A stretch of DNA of 64,000 nucleotides. It comes from Streptomyces sp. V3I8. GTDB lineage: Bacteria > Actinomycetota > Actinomycetes > Streptomycetales > Streptomycetaceae. Position 1 is the first letter of the stretch. Each line of letters opens with the position of its first letter. Below are positions 35,021 to 43,439 of the stretch, one piece after another. The translations under genes were made by a program, and so were the position numbers. Below the pieces are notes generated by a model. It searched no databases. It worked only from the letters and a program-made list of their open reading frames with translations, and was not told the origin of the DNA. Location: positions 620,001-684,000 of the forward strand of contig NZ_JAUSZL010000002.1 of the NCBI RefSeq assembly GCF_030817535.1, read 5' to 3'.

Positions 35021-35237
35021 CGTACGGGACCGACCGCGTCCGGGACACCGGCCGGCCGGCCGGGTCGCGCAGCCGGTGATGGGCCAGGACCGTGTTCCGC
35101 AGGCCGCGCACCGGTCTGCGCCCCAGCCGGTGCACCGCCGCCACCGGACGGGGGCGGCTCGCGAAGCCCTCCCCCACGCACAGTTCCCGCGTCTTGAGCC
35201 GGTCCTTGTACTCCTTGTCGCCACGGCTCAGGTCCAT
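34947..35237 (-). CDS. Possible small basic protein, overlapping a plus-strand gene
   Basis: 96 codons from the ATG at 35237. The first 75 codons have third positions almost all G or C (LSRGDKEYKDRLKTRELCVG; VRGLRNTVLAHHRLRDPAGRPV), as expected of a real gene; the last 20 lose that bias and overlap the end of the opposite gene by 74 bp. No ribosome site fits. It could be a true gene with a readthrough tail, a frame-shifted remnant, or chance. Confidence 0.35.
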   Translation of the reverse strand: MDLSRGDKEYKDRLKTRELCVGEGFASRPRPVAAVHRLGRRPVRGLRNTVLAHHRLRDPAGRPVSRTRSVPYVSGGRPRLRPGSRRACPGTSRRCP

Positions 35238-35271
35238 GATCCGCGCGCCCTCCCGGCCCGCGGCCTCCGCC

Positions 35272-35299
35272 GTCCGCCGTCCGTCGTCCGTCGTCCGTC
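35272..35299. repeat. Four tandem copies of a 7-mer
   Basis: GTCCGCC then three copies of GTCCGTC, in a non-coding stretch. A simple repeat, likely by slippage. Confidence 0.75.
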
Positions 35300-35337
35300 G
35301 ATGCACGTTCCCCGGCCGACGGCCGACGGCCGGGACC

Positions 35338-35366
35338 CGAAGTGTTCGACGGGGGCTCACACTTCG
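35338..35366. promoter_or_regulatory. 8-bp perfect inverted repeat, possible operator
   Basis: CGAAGTGT and ACACTTCG are separated by 13 nt. The 304-bp gap (35238-35541) holds this palindrome, the 7-mer repeat and the promoter of the coiled-coil gene; nothing else is visible. Confidence 0.4.
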
Positions 35367-35541
35367 CGAAACAGCATGCAGCCTGTCAAGGCTCGTGGTC
35401 GTGACGGAAAAGGTGCGGGCCGGGTGGCCCCGGACACGGGGGCGGGTGCGAACGCGTTCTGGATCATGGCCCGGATGACGCGACGGGATCCAGGTAGCAT
35501 CCGGCCCCAGCAGCACACGATGACGAGGAAAGGTCACCGCC

Positions 35542-36207
35542 ATGTCCGAAGTCGAATCGGCCGCCACGCAGCTCAAGACCCAGTACGCCGCCCAGGTCGC
35601 CGCGGACCTGGAACGCAACACCAAGGAGCAGGAACGTATCGGCGCCGAAGTGGCTTCGCTGGAGGAGCAGTTGCGCGGCCTGCGGCACGACCGGACCCTG
35701 CTGGCGCAGCTGCAGCGGGCGCTGGGTGGTGACGACTCCGCCCAGGCGGCGGCCACCACGGCGAAGCGGAAGAAGACGGCCACCGGACCGGCCGCCACGA
35801 AGTCGGCGGCCGAGTCCGGGAGTTCGGCGTCCGCCGCTTCGAAATCCGTCGCCTCGAAATCCGCCGCCGCGAAGCCCGCCGCCGCGAAGCCGGCCCTCGC
35901 GAAGCCGGCCCCCGCCCGGCCCACCCTCGTCGAGCTCATCCGTGACCACCTCGGCCGGCAGTCCGAGCCGCGCTCGTCCGCCGAGGTCGCCACCGCGCTG
36001 GCCGAGGCCCACCCGGATCGCGAGATCAAGCCCAAGGTGGTCCGCACCACGATCGAGGGGCTGGTCGCCAAGGGGCAGGTCCAGCGCACCAAGCAGGGGT
36101 CGTCCGTCTTCTACACGACGGCCGCGGCCGCCGCGGCTCCCGGCGACACCGCGGAGACCACGCAGGTCACCGAGACCGGGACCGAACAGGCGCCGGATAC
36201 CGCCTGA
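35542..36207 (+). CDS. Coiled-coil protein with Lys/Ala linker and winged-helix end
   Basis: 221 residues, ATG with GAGGAAAGG upstream. Residues 1-65 form a coiled coil (ERNTKEQERIGAEVASLEEQ), followed by a low-complexity Ala/Lys/Ser linker (about 70-130: KPAAAKPALAKPAPA) as in histone-like or nucleoid proteins. Then comes a winged-helix-like domain (TLVELIRDHLGRQSEPRSS; AEVATALAEAHPDREIKPKVVRTTIEGL), ending in a short acidic tail. The combination of dimerising coil, basic tail-like linker and DNA-binding head suggests a nucleoid-associated or regulatory role, but this is inference. No close family was recognised. Confidence 0.7.
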   Translation: MSEVESAATQLKTQYAAQVAADLERNTKEQERIGAEVASLEEQLRGLRHDRTLLAQLQRALGGDDSAQAAATTAKRKKTATGPAATKSAAESGSSASAASKSVASKSAAAKPAAAKPALAKPAPARPTLVELIRDHLGRQSEPRSSAEVATALAEAHPDREIKPKVVRTTIEGLVAKGQVQRTKQGSSVFYTTAAAAAAPGDTAETTQVTETGTEQAPDTA

Positions 36208-36263
36208 CCCGTACCGGACGGCCGACGGGGCGTGGTGAACCCCGCCGGCCGGTGGTCGCCGGA

Positions 36264-37928
36264 TCAGACGGCGGCGCAGGTGGCGCCGTTGAGCGCGAAC
36301 GCGGTCGGAACGGCGTTGACGGTCCCCTTGTTGGCCGTGAAACCGACAGTGACCGAGCCGCTCGCGGGGATGGTGGAGGTGTACGAGGCCGCGGCGACAC
36401 TCACCGAGGCGCCGCTCTGGGTCGGGGTGCCGCCCCACATGTTGGAGACGGTCTGCCCGTTGGCGAAGGCGAAGACCAGCCGCCACCCGCTGATGACGGT
36501 GGTGCCCGTGTTGCGGATGGTGATCTCGCCCTGGAAGCCCCCCGGCCACTCGTTGCCGACGCGGTAGCCGACGGAGCAGGTCGTACCGGGTGAACTCCCG
36601 TCGTCCGTGGTGACGTTCACCGTGGCCGAGCGGGCCGACCGGTTCCCGGCCGCGTCACGTGCGTACACGGCGAAGGTGTAGGCCGTGTTCGCGGTGAGGC
36701 CGGTCACGGTGGCGGTGTTCATGGTGGACGCGGCGACCGTGCTCTCGGAGGTGCCGACGCGCACGACGTCGTAGCCGGTGACGCCGACGTTGTCGGTCGC
36801 GGCGGTCCAGGTCAGGGTCACGGACGTGGCAGCCACGGCGGACGCGGCGGGGGTTCCCGGAGTGGTCGGGGCCTGGGTGTCGCCCGGGTTCCCGCCGCCG
36901 AAGACCGTGGCTTCCTTCGAGGTCTGTGCGATGCCGTTGACGCCGTTGAAGATGCGCTGCCCCCAGGAGCTGAGCCGACCGGGGTCGAAGCCGATCACCA
37001 GGTCGAGGATCGGATCCGTGTTGCCGCTCCAGGACCAGGCGAGGTACCCGAGCCGCAGCTGCTGCGCCGCGGCCATCATGGTGTCCTCGTCCGGGTCGCC
37101 GTACTGGTCGGCCGGTCCGCCGAACTCGCCGATCAGGATCGGCAGTCGGGCGTTGACGAAGGCGTTCAGGTAGTCGGTGATCTCCTGTGCGGTGTCGTAG
37201 ACGCTGTACATGTGGATCGAGAAGATCAGGTTGCCGGTGGTGTCGGCGTCGTAGACGGCCTGGGCGTTGGTGCGCATGACGTTCTGCCAGTCCTGGCCCC
37301 AGTTGGGTGCGTCCACCATGATGGTGTGCTCGAACCCGGCGGTGCGCAGTTTCTTGACGGCGGCGATCGTGGGAGCGGTCCAGCCCGCCGGATCGGTGTT
37401 GCCCCAGGGCTCGTTGCCGATGTTGATGATGACGTAGTTCTCTTCGCCGGCGAGGACGCTCTTCAGGCCGATCCAGTAGTCGGCGGCCTGGTCGAGGGTG
37501 GCTGCGGCGCTCTCCTCGGCGTATCCGGTGGTGTCGTGCACCTCCAGTACGCAGATCAGCCGGTTGGCCTTGCACTGGGCGACGACGCCGGCCACGTCCT
37601 CGGCACTGTTCTTGGTCCAGCGGTGGCCGTTGGACAGGACGACGCGGACGGTGTTGGCACCGAACGCCTTGATGTCGGCCAGCGACTGCGTCTGGCTCGG
37701 ATACCAGGTGTGGGCGTGATTGACGCCGCGCATAACGAAGTCGTTGCCGTTGCCTTCGAGCAGGCGTCCGTCGTCGATGTGGAGGCCGGTCGCGAGGACG
37801 TCCGGGGACTTGGCATGTGCGGCGGTCGGGACGAGGGCGCCGAGAACGACAAGCCCGAGGAACGCTGCCAGCCCGGCCAGCAGCGCGCTGACGAGGGTCT
37901 TTCGAGTCGTGCTTCTTGTTCTTCTCAC
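36264..37928 (-). CDS. manA: Secreted endo-1,4-beta-mannanase (GH5) with FN3 and CBM2
   Basis: 554 residues from a GTG at 37928 with GGAG 5 nt upstream. The first 40 residues are a Sec signal (VRRTRSTTRK then LLAGLAAFLGLVVLGALVP). The GH5 catalytic domain (about 45-345) has VMRGVNHAHTWYP and EVHDTTGY, NIGNEPWG with the acid/base Glu, and LIGEFGGP with the nucleophile Glu; this set is that of GH5_8 mannanases rather than cellulases. An FN3 domain (about 358-440) and a C-terminal cellulose-binding CBM2 (CSVGYRVGNEWPGGFQGEI) follow. It breaks mannan backbones; the CBM2 holds it near plant cell walls. A perfect CebR box is upstream. Confidence 0.88.
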   Translation of the reverse strand: MRRTRSTTRKTLVSALLAGLAAFLGLVVLGALVPTAAHAKSPDVLATGLHIDDGRLLEGNGNDFVMRGVNHAHTWYPSQTQSLADIKAFGANTVRVVLSNGHRWTKNSAEDVAGVVAQCKANRLICVLEVHDTTGYAEESAAATLDQAADYWIGLKSVLAGEENYVIINIGNEPWGNTDPAGWTAPTIAAVKKLRTAGFEHTIMVDAPNWGQDWQNVMRTNAQAVYDADTTGNLIFSIHMYSVYDTAQEITDYLNAFVNARLPILIGEFGGPADQYGDPDEDTMMAAAQQLRLGYLAWSWSGNTDPILDLVIGFDPGRLSSWGQRIFNGVNGIAQTSKEATVFGGGNPGDTQAPTTPGTPAASAVAATSVTLTWTAATDNVGVTGYDVVRVGTSESTVAASTMNTATVTGLTANTAYTFAVYARDAAGNRSARSATVNVTTDDGSSPGTTCSVGYRVGNEWPGGFQGEITIRNTGTTVISGWRLVFAFANGQTVSNMWGGTPTQSGASVSVAAASYTSTIPASGSVTVGFTANKGTVNAVPTAFALNGATCAAV

Positions 37929-37974
37929 TGCGACTCCAGAAAGTGAGCGCCAAGAAACGTGAGTTTCGGATGGG

Positions 37975-37988
37975 TGGGAGCGCTCCCA
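37975..37988. promoter_or_regulatory. CebR-type operator upstream of the mannanase
   Basis: TGGGAGCGCTCCCA, a perfect 14-bp palindrome, 46 nt before the GTG of the mannanase gene. It equals the site known for CebR/CelR, LacI-family repressors released by cello-oligosaccharides in streptomycetes and Thermobifida. Confidence 0.9.
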
Positions 37989-38106
37989 TAGAGTCACTTC
38001 GTCAGGGGCACGTCAAGACTTGACGCACGTTCCGACGCGTAACAGGTGTGAAGAACCGCCGGCCGCCCCAGGCACCGTGACCACCCGTACGCCCCTGGGG
38101 GGCCGC

Positions 38107-38136
38107 TTGTCACCACCCCGGTACGCGCACTAGTGT
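38107..38136 (+). promoter_or_regulatory. Promoter of the cobalt transport operon
   Basis: -35 TTGTCA (38107-38112), an 18-bp spacer and -10 TAGTGT (38131-38136). Transcription would begin near 38143, right at the riboswitch. Confidence 0.65.
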
Positions 38137-38142
38137 CACCAC

Positions 38143-38298
38143 GCCTTGGTGCTCGGGAAATCGGTGTGATGCCGGTGCGGCCCTCGCCACTGTGATCGGG
38201 AAGTCCGGCTCCGGCCCTCACGGGCAGCCACTGGGTCCTCGGACCCGGGAAGGCGGAGCACGGGCGGTTTTGACCCGTAAGCCAGGAGACCGGCCAAG
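38143..38298 (+). ncRNA. Cobalamin riboswitch
   Basis: Conserved B12-riboswitch segments are in order: GGTGCTCGGGAAATCGGTG opening, GCCACTG (38186), GGGAAGGC (38247-38254) and the B12 box AGCCAGGAGACCGGCC (38280-38295). When adenosylcobalamin is bound it lowers expression of the following genes, here the cobalt importer, so cobalt is taken up only when B12 is short. The box ends about 45 nt before the CbiM start, so control is probably at translation initiation. Confidence 0.93.
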
Positions 38299-38342
38299 GC
38301 GCGTCAACCATCCACGAGGTGCTGGAGAGGGTCTGCAGAGCC

Positions 38343-39056
38343 ATGCACATAGCCGAGGGTTTCCTTCCTCCGGCGCACGCGGTCGCCTGGGGCGTCGCGT
38401 CGGCGCCGTTCGTCGTCCACGGAGTCCGGTCGCTCACCCGTGAGGTCAGGGAGCATCCCGAGAGCACGCTGCTCATCGGGGCGTCCGGGCCGTTCACGTT
38501 TGTCCTCTCCGCACTGAAACTGCCGTCGGTGACCGGCAGTTGCTCGCACCCCACCGGCACGGGCCTCGGTGCCGTCCTGTTCCGGCCGCCGGTCATGGCG
38601 GTGCTGGGCACCATCACCCTGCTCTTCCAGGCACTGCTGCTCGCGCACGGCGGGCTGACCACGCTCGGCGCCAACGTCTTCTCGATGGCGATCGCCGGGC
38701 CCTGGGCCGGCTACGGGATCTACCGGCTGCTCCGGCTGTTCGGCGCGCCGCTGATGGTCGCGGTGTTCTTCGCCGCGTTCGTCGCCGACCTGTCCACGTA
38801 CTGCGTCACCAGCGTGCAGCTCGCGCTCGCGTTCCCCGACCCGAGCAGCGGGTTCCTGGGCGCGCTCGGCAAGTTCGGCTCGATCTTCGCTGTCACGCAG
38901 ATCCCGCTCGCGGTGAGCGAGGGCCTGCTCACCGTGCTCGTGATGCGTCTGCTGGTGCAGTCGAGCAAGGGCGAACTGACCCGGCTCGGCGTGCTCCTCA
39001 CCAAGGAGCGGTCCCGGACCGGGACGGCCGACACGACGGAGGCGGTGGCCCGATGA
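38343..39056 (+). CDS. cbiM: CbiM, substrate-binding subunit of the cobalt ECF transporter
   Basis: 237 residues. The start at 38343 is fixed by function: CbiM needs an N-terminal Met-His-Ile, whose His at position 2 coordinates the metal, and the sequence begins [13 protein letters not shown]. Seven hydrophobic segments follow, with [37 protein letters not shown] and [17 protein letters not shown], all CbiM hallmarks. The protein binds cobalt and partners CbiN, CbiQ and CbiO. Because it follows a B12 riboswitch, cobalt rather than nickel is the likely metal. It overlaps the next gene by ATGA. Confidence 0.95.
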   Translation: MHIAEGFLPPAHAVAWGVASAPFVVHGVRSLTREVREHPESTLLIGASGPFTFVLSALKLPSVTGSCSHPTGTGLGAVLFRPPVMAVLGTITLLFQALLLAHGGLTTLGANVFSMAIAGPWAGYGIYRLLRLFGAPLMVAVFFAAFVADLSTYCVTSVQLALAFPDPSSGFLGALGKFGSIFAVTQIPLAVSEGLLTVLVMRLLVQSSKGELTRLGVLLTKERSRTGTADTTEAVAR

Positions 39057-39475
39057 GCCGTAACGCGAAGATCAACACCCTGCTGCTGCTCGTCGTGGCC
39101 GCCCTCGCGGTACTGCCGCTGGCCCTGGGACTGGGCGACCACAAGAAGGAACCGTTCACAGGCTCCGACGCGGAGGCGGAGACCGCGATCACCGAGATCG
39201 AACCGGACTACGAGCCGTGGTTCTCGCCCCTGTACGAGCCGCCGTCCGGGGAGATCGAGTCGGCGCTCTTCGCCCTGCAGGCCGCCCTCGGCGCGGGCGT
39301 CCTCGCCTACTACTTCGGTCTGCGCCGGGGCCGCCGCCAGGGCGAACTGCGGGCCCTGGCCACAAAGGACGGCCAGGACAGGGCGCATGCCACGTCCCCG
39401 GCCGGCGGTACCGGTGCGGCACACGGCACGTCCGCGGCCGGCGGTACCGCCGAGTCCGTGTCCCGACGGGCCTGA
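39053..39475 (+). CDS. cbiN: CbiN, small membrane subunit, with extended tail
   Basis: 140 residues, ATG overlapping the CbiM stop. It has an N-terminal membrane helix ([22 protein letters not shown]), the CbiN signature [33 protein letters not shown] and a second helix ([20 protein letters not shown]). CbiN proteins are usually near 100 residues; here the C-terminus adds about 40 residues rich in Gly, Thr, Ala and His ([16 protein letters not shown]). CbiN helps load the metal into CbiM. Operon member between cbiM and cbiQ. Confidence 0.93.
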   Translation: MSRNAKINTLLLLVVAALAVLPLALGLGDHKKEPFTGSDAEAETAITEIEPDYEPWFSPLYEPPSGEIESALFALQAALGAGVLAYYFGLRRGRRQGELRALATKDGQDRAHATSPAGGTGAAHGTSAAGGTAESVSRRA

Positions 39476-39481
39476 GTCTTC

Positions 39482-40231
39482 GTGCTGCCCATCGACGCGG
39501 CGGCGCACAGCAGCCGCTGGCGCCACCGCCACCCCGTGGACAAGGCCGTGCTCGGGCTCGGTCTGACCGTGCTGGCGATCTCGCTCCCGCCCTGGCCCGG
39601 CGCCGCCCTGGTGCTGGTGACCGCCCTCGTCGTGCTGCTGGGCCCCGCCGCCGTACCCGGGCGCAGGCTCTGGCGCGCCTACCGGGTGCCGCTGGGGTTC
39701 TGCGTGACCGGGGCGCTGCCGCTGCTGTTCCAGGTCGGCGGTCCGGACGGGTTCGTGACCCTGGCCGGGGGCGGGCCGGTGCGCGCCGGCGAACTCCTGC
39801 TGCGCACCTCGGCGGCCTCCCTCGGGGTGCTGCTGTTCGCGTTCACCACTCCCCTGTCCGACCTGCTGCCCCGGCTGGTGAACGCCGGGGTGCCCGCGCC
39901 GGTCGTCGACGTCGCCCTGGTGACGTACCGGATGAGCTTTCTGCTCCTGGACTCGGTACGTCGGATCAGGGAGGCGCAGGCCGCGCGGCTCGGGCACACC
40001 ACACGGGCCGCCTCCTGGCGCTCCCTGGCCGGGCTCGGCGCCACCGCTTTCGTGCGGGCCTTCGACCGGGCGACCCGGCTGCAGGCCGGGCTCGCCGGGC
40101 GCGGTTACGACGGCACCCTGCGCGTCCTGGTGCCGCCGGCGCGGATCTCCGCGCGCTTCACGTTCCTGAGCACGGCCCTGCTCGCGGGCCTGGCCGCACT
40201 CACCTTCGTACTGGAAAGGCCGCTGCGATGA
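39482..40231 (+). CDS. cbiQ: CbiQ, membrane scaffold (T) subunit
   Basis: 249 residues, GTG start 6 nt after the CbiN stop. Five hydrophobic segments and the T-subunit coupling motifs that grip the ATPases: IREAQAARLGHT and FDRATRLQAGLAGRGYDG, close to the Ala-Arg-Gly consensus. The protein couples ATP hydrolysis by CbiO to the movement of CbiM. It ends with a four-base overlap (ATGA) with the ATPase gene. Confidence 0.94.
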   Translation: MLPIDAAAHSSRWRHRHPVDKAVLGLGLTVLAISLPPWPGAALVLVTALVVLLGPAAVPGRRLWRAYRVPLGFCVTGALPLLFQVGGPDGFVTLAGGGPVRAGELLLRTSAASLGVLLFAFTTPLSDLLPRLVNAGVPAPVVDVALVTYRMSFLLLDSVRRIREAQAARLGHTTRAASWRSLAGLGATAFVRAFDRATRLQAGLAGRGYDGTLRVLVPPARISARFTFLSTALLAGLAALTFVLERPLR

Positions 40232-41091
40232 GCGAGCCCGTGCTGGTCGCCCTGCGGGGCGCGTCCTACGCGTACGAGGACGGGCCGACCGTGCTCGACG
40301 GCCTGGACTTCGAGGTGCGCGCGGGGCGCGCGCTCGCCCTGCTCGGCCGCAACGGCAGCGGCAAGACCACACTGATGCGGCTGCTCAGCGGCGGACTGCG
40401 GCCGCGCGGCGGGCAGTTGACGGTCGAGGGCCGCCCGGTCCGCCACGACCGCAAGGGCCTGACCCTGCTGCGTACGACCGTCCAGTTGGTGGTGCAGGAC
40501 CCCGACGACCAGCTCTTCGCCGCCTCGGTCGGCCAGGACGTGTCGTTCGGGCCGCTGAACCTCGGCCTGCCGGACGCCGAGGTACGGGCCCGGGTGGACG
40601 AGGCGCTCGCCGCCCTGGACATCACGGCCCTGGCCGACCGGCCCACCCATCTGCTCTCCTACGGGCAGCGCAAGCGGACCGCGATCGCGGGCGCCGTGGC
40701 GATGCGTCCCCGTGTCCTGATCCTCGACGAGCCCACCGCGGGGCTCGACCCGGACGGGCAGGAGCGGCTGCTCACGACCCTCGACGGGCTGCGCGGGAGC
40801 GGCACCACCGTGGTGATGGCGACCCACGACGTGGACCTGGCCCTGCGCTGGGCCGACGACGTGGCGCTCCTCACCCCGTCCGGAGCGGTCACCGGCCCCG
40901 CCGCCGCGACCCTGGCCCGCACGGACCTGCTGGCGGCGGCGGGGCTGCGGCTGCCGTGGGGCATCGCGGTGACGGAACTCCTGCGCGCGCGGGGCCTCTG
41001 GACCGGCACCTCCCCCGGCCCGCGCACCGCCGAGGAACTGGCCTCGATGACCGTGCGGCACTGCGCTCCCCCGGTGCCGGCCGACGGCTGA
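40228..41091 (+). CDS. cbiO: CbiO, ATPase subunit of the cobalt ECF transporter
   Basis: 287 residues. ABC ATPase motifs in order: Walker A GRNGSGKTT (about residue 46), Q-loop VQDPDDQLF, signature LSYGQRKR, Walker B VLILDEPTAGLD and the H-loop THD. The C-terminal 70 residues are specific to the energy-coupling ATPases. Homodimer assumed, since only one ATPase gene is present. Its start overlaps the cbiQ stop; the operon ends here and meets the kinase gene head to head, end to end. Confidence 0.95.
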   Translation: MSEPVLVALRGASYAYEDGPTVLDGLDFEVRAGRALALLGRNGSGKTTLMRLLSGGLRPRGGQLTVEGRPVRHDRKGLTLLRTTVQLVVQDPDDQLFAASVGQDVSFGPLNLGLPDAEVRARVDEALAALDITALADRPTHLLSYGQRKRTAIAGAVAMRPRVLILDEPTAGLDPDGQERLLTTLDGLRGSGTTVVMATHDVDLALRWADDVALLTPSGAVTGPAAATLARTDLLAAAGLRLPWGIAVTELLRARGLWTGTSPGPRTAEELASMTVRHCAPPVPADG

Positions 41092-41095
41092 CGCG

Positions 41096-42724
41096 TCAGT
41101 CGCCGGCCGGCATCACCTTGGTCACCCTGCCGCGGGCGTCCGCCTGCAGGTAGCCGCTCCTGCTGTACTCGTCGCCGAGGTAGGCGGCCATGTACGCGGG
41201 CCTGTCGAAGACGTCGTTGGGCGGGACGACGAGCAGATAGCGGCTCGTGGGGTCGTCCACGTTCAGTTTCTTCCCCGCCTCGGCGAAGAGGGCGGGGACC
41301 TTGTCCCAGTCGAAGCCGTCCAGGCTCATCGGCTGGGCCCCGCCGGCCAGCTGCCCCTTGACGATGCTCTCCTGCACGCCCCGGCCGACGTAGTAGGTGT
41401 ACTGGTCGTAACTGGTCCTGCTGCCCTTGACCAGCACCTGGGCGGAAACGAAGTCGGGGTACACCGAGAAGCTGCCGTACCGGTCACGGCCCGTCTCCTT
41501 CTCCAGGGCCTCGATCGCGGTGCGGATGCCGTCCCCGGTCAACAGACCGGTGGTCCTGTCCCGTTCGGCCGGCCGGGGCGTGGTGCCTGGGCCGGTGCCG
41601 GTGCCGGCGGGGGAGGCCGACGAGGACGTCCTGTCCGAAGGATCCGCGGTCACCCCGGTCCCCGGATCCTTCGTGGAGGACGCGTCCGACCTCCACCCGT
41701 CGGGCAGCAGGGTCCACCCCAGCACGCCCACGAGCACCGTCCCCACGACGGACAGCGCGATCGTGGTCCGGCGCCGCCGTCCCGCCGGCCGTGCGGGGGA
41801 CGGCGCGTCCGGCGCCGTCGGCCGCTGCGGGGGCGGGCCCGGGTCCGGCGGGGGCGGGAGCCGGTAGGACGTGGGTTCCGTACGGGACCCGGTCGCGGCC
41901 GCCAGCATCCGGTCCAGCGAGCCGGCGTCCGGACGGGCCGCCGGATCCTTCACCAGCACCCGCACCAGTACGTCCGTCAGCGGGCCGGCCCTGCGGGGCG
42001 GCGGCACGTCCTCGTACAGGACCGCCGCGAGGGTGGCCAGCGTCGTGCCGCGGCGCAGCGGGTGCTCGCCCTCGACGGCGGCGTACAGCATCATCGCGAG
42101 CGACCACAGGTCCGAGGCCGGTCCGCCGTCGTGGCCCGCGATGCGCTCGGGCGCCATGTAGTCGGGCGTGCCGATGATCGCGCCGGTGGCGGTGAGGGCC
42201 GTGGACTCCCGGATCGCCGCGATGCCGAAGTCCGTGAGCACGGGGCGGCCGTCGGGGCGCAGCAGTACGTTGGCGGGTTTGACGTCCCGGTGCTCGATGC
42301 CGGCCCCGTGCGCGGCGCGCAGTGCCGCGAGCACCTCCCGCCCGGTCCGCGCCGCCTGCGCGGGGTCCATCGGGCCGCGCTCCAGCCGGTCGGCGAGCGA
42401 GCCGCCGCCGACCAGTTCCATCACGATCCAGGGGTACGTCCCCTCACCGCCGTCGACGATGTGATGGATCGTCACGACATTGGGGTGGTCGATCCTGGCC
42501 AGCGCCCGGGCCTCACGCAGTACCCGTTCCCGCAGTGTCCGGGCGCCCGCCGGGTCGTACTCGGCGAGGTCGACGTCGGGCGGCCGCACCTCCTTGACGG
42601 CCACGTTCCGGTGCAGGGCGAGGTCCGTGGCACGCCAGACCGTGCCCATTCCGCCGCCGCCGAGCCGTGCCTCCAGCCGGAACCGTCCGTCGATGACCCG
42701 TCTGCCGGAGTCCGCCTCGCTCAT
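41096..42724 (-). CDS. Membrane-anchored Ser/Thr protein kinase
   Basis: 542 residues from the ATG at 42724. The Hanks kinase domain (about 10-270) shows the glycine loop LGGGGMGTVWRA, the Lys in NVAVKEV, the catalytic loop HRDVKPANV, DFG, GTPDYMAPE and SDLWSLAMML. A Pro-rich cytoplasmic link and one membrane helix (TIALSVVGTVLVGVLGW, about 325) lead to an external domain of about 190 residues with no PASTA repeat; it has LTGDGIRTAIEALEKETGRD and SFSVYPDFVSAQVLVKGS. The ligand is unknown. The -10 box TATGCT ends 7 nt above the ATG with no Shine-Dalgarno, which suggests a leaderless mRNA. Confidence 0.9.
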   Translation of the reverse strand: MSEADSGRRVIDGRFRLEARLGGGGMGTVWRATDLALHRNVAVKEVRPPDVDLAEYDPAGARTLRERVLREARALARIDHPNVVTIHHIVDGGEGTYPWIVMELVGGGSLADRLERGPMDPAQAARTGREVLAALRAAHGAGIEHRDVKPANVLLRPDGRPVLTDFGIAAIRESTALTATGAIIGTPDYMAPERIAGHDGGPASDLWSLAMMLYAAVEGEHPLRRGTTLATLAAVLYEDVPPPRRAGPLTDVLVRVLVKDPAARPDAGSLDRMLAAATGSRTEPTSYRLPPPPDPGPPPQRPTAPDAPSPARPAGRRRRTTIALSVVGTVLVGVLGWTLLPDGWRSDASSTKDPGTGVTADPSDRTSSSASPAGTGTGPGTTPRPAERDRTTGLLTGDGIRTAIEALEKETGRDRYGSFSVYPDFVSAQVLVKGSRTSYDQYTYYVGRGVQESIVKGQLAGGAQPMSLDGFDWDKVPALFAEAGKKLNVDDPTSRYLLVVPPNDVFDRPAYMAAYLGDEYSRSGYLQADARGRVTKVMPAGD

Positions 42725-42731
42725 GCGCGGG

Positions 42732-42737
42732 AGCATA
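42732..42737 (-). promoter_or_regulatory. -10 box of the kinase gene, leaderless type
   Basis: TATGCT on the minus strand, exactly 7 nt before the ATG at 42724. No ribosome site is present. The -35 is not clear. Confidence 0.45.
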
Positions 42738-42775
42738 GAGGACGGGTACGACAGCCGTCCCCGGGCGGGCGGTCC

Positions 42776-43405
42776 CTACCGCACGTCGGCGGCCGTCGAC
42801 CTGCCGAGGTAGGTGAGGGGGCCGGGGTCGGGCACCGGGATCTCGTGGAAGCCGAGACGGTCGTAGAAGGCGCGCGCGGCGGTGTTGGCGCTGACCATGC
42901 CGAGGTGGACCGCCGGGACCGCGCGGTCGTGCAGGGCGGCCAGGAACGTGTCCGTCAACGCCCGCCCGAAGCCCCGCCGTTGCCATGGAGGCAGGAGGTC
43001 GATGTGCAGGTGGGCCGGGTACGCCGCCAGTTCCGGCAGCAGCATCCGCTCGGGGGTGTGCAGGAGTGCGACCATCTCCTCACCGGGGGTGCGGGGCGGC
43101 GCCGTGGGCGCGGGGTAGCGGCCGGCGACGCGCGGTATCCAGGTCTCGCGGAACTCCTTCACGAGCCGCGGGGTGTCCGCGGTACCGATGACGTACCCGA
43201 CCGCCCTGCCCCGTCCGTCGTCCAGGACGAAGGCCAGTTCCGGTTCCAGATGGCAGTAGGGGGCGGCGAAGACGGAGGGCATCAACTCCTCGTCGGGGTA
43301 ACGCCCGCGGGAGTCCCCTCCGTCGAGCGCGGTCAGCACGCAGACGGTGGCGACCGCGGCACGGTCTGCGAGTCGGTAGGGACGGATTCTCGGCTGCGGA
43401 TCCAT
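42776..43405 (-). CDS. GNAT-family N-acetyltransferase
   Basis: 209 residues; the ATG at 43405 (or three codons earlier) is within the reach of the CebR box. GNAT motifs: PYRLADRAAVATVCVLTAL at the start, the acetyl-CoA loop QRRGFGRALTDTFLAAL (motif A), then AVHLGMVSANTAARAFYDRLGF (motif B). The mid-region LEPELAFVLDDGRGRAVGYVIG is similar to acetyltransferases seen beside glycoside hydrolases or N-acetylglucosamine genes. Amino sugars are thus a possible substrate. A perfect CebR box lies right upstream, an unexpected regulator for an acetyltransferase. Confidence 0.82.
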   Translation of the reverse strand: MDPQPRIRPYRLADRAAVATVCVLTALDGGDSRGRYPDEELMPSVFAAPYCHLEPELAFVLDDGRGRAVGYVIGTADTPRLVKEFRETWIPRVAGRYPAPTAPPRTPGEEMVALLHTPERMLLPELAAYPAHLHIDLLPPWQRRGFGRALTDTFLAALHDRAVPAVHLGMVSANTAARAFYDRLGFHEIPVPDPGPLTYLGRSTAADVR

Positions 43406-43425
43406 GACGAGCATCCTGACCGCTG

Positions 43426-43439
43426 TGGGAGCGCTCCCA
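43426..43439. promoter_or_regulatory. Second CebR-type operator
   Basis: The same TGGGAGCGCTCCCA palindrome as at 37975, here flanked by G and C to give a 16-bp palindrome. It is 20 nt upstream of the GNAT start and 183 bp before the secreted-protein gene on the other strand. Confidence 0.9.

Noticed and set aside
34282..35181. 300-codon N-terminal extension of the phospholipase-D-like protein
   Set aside because: Overlaps a plus-strand gene and has no PLD-like content; the ATG at 34281 gives the family length.
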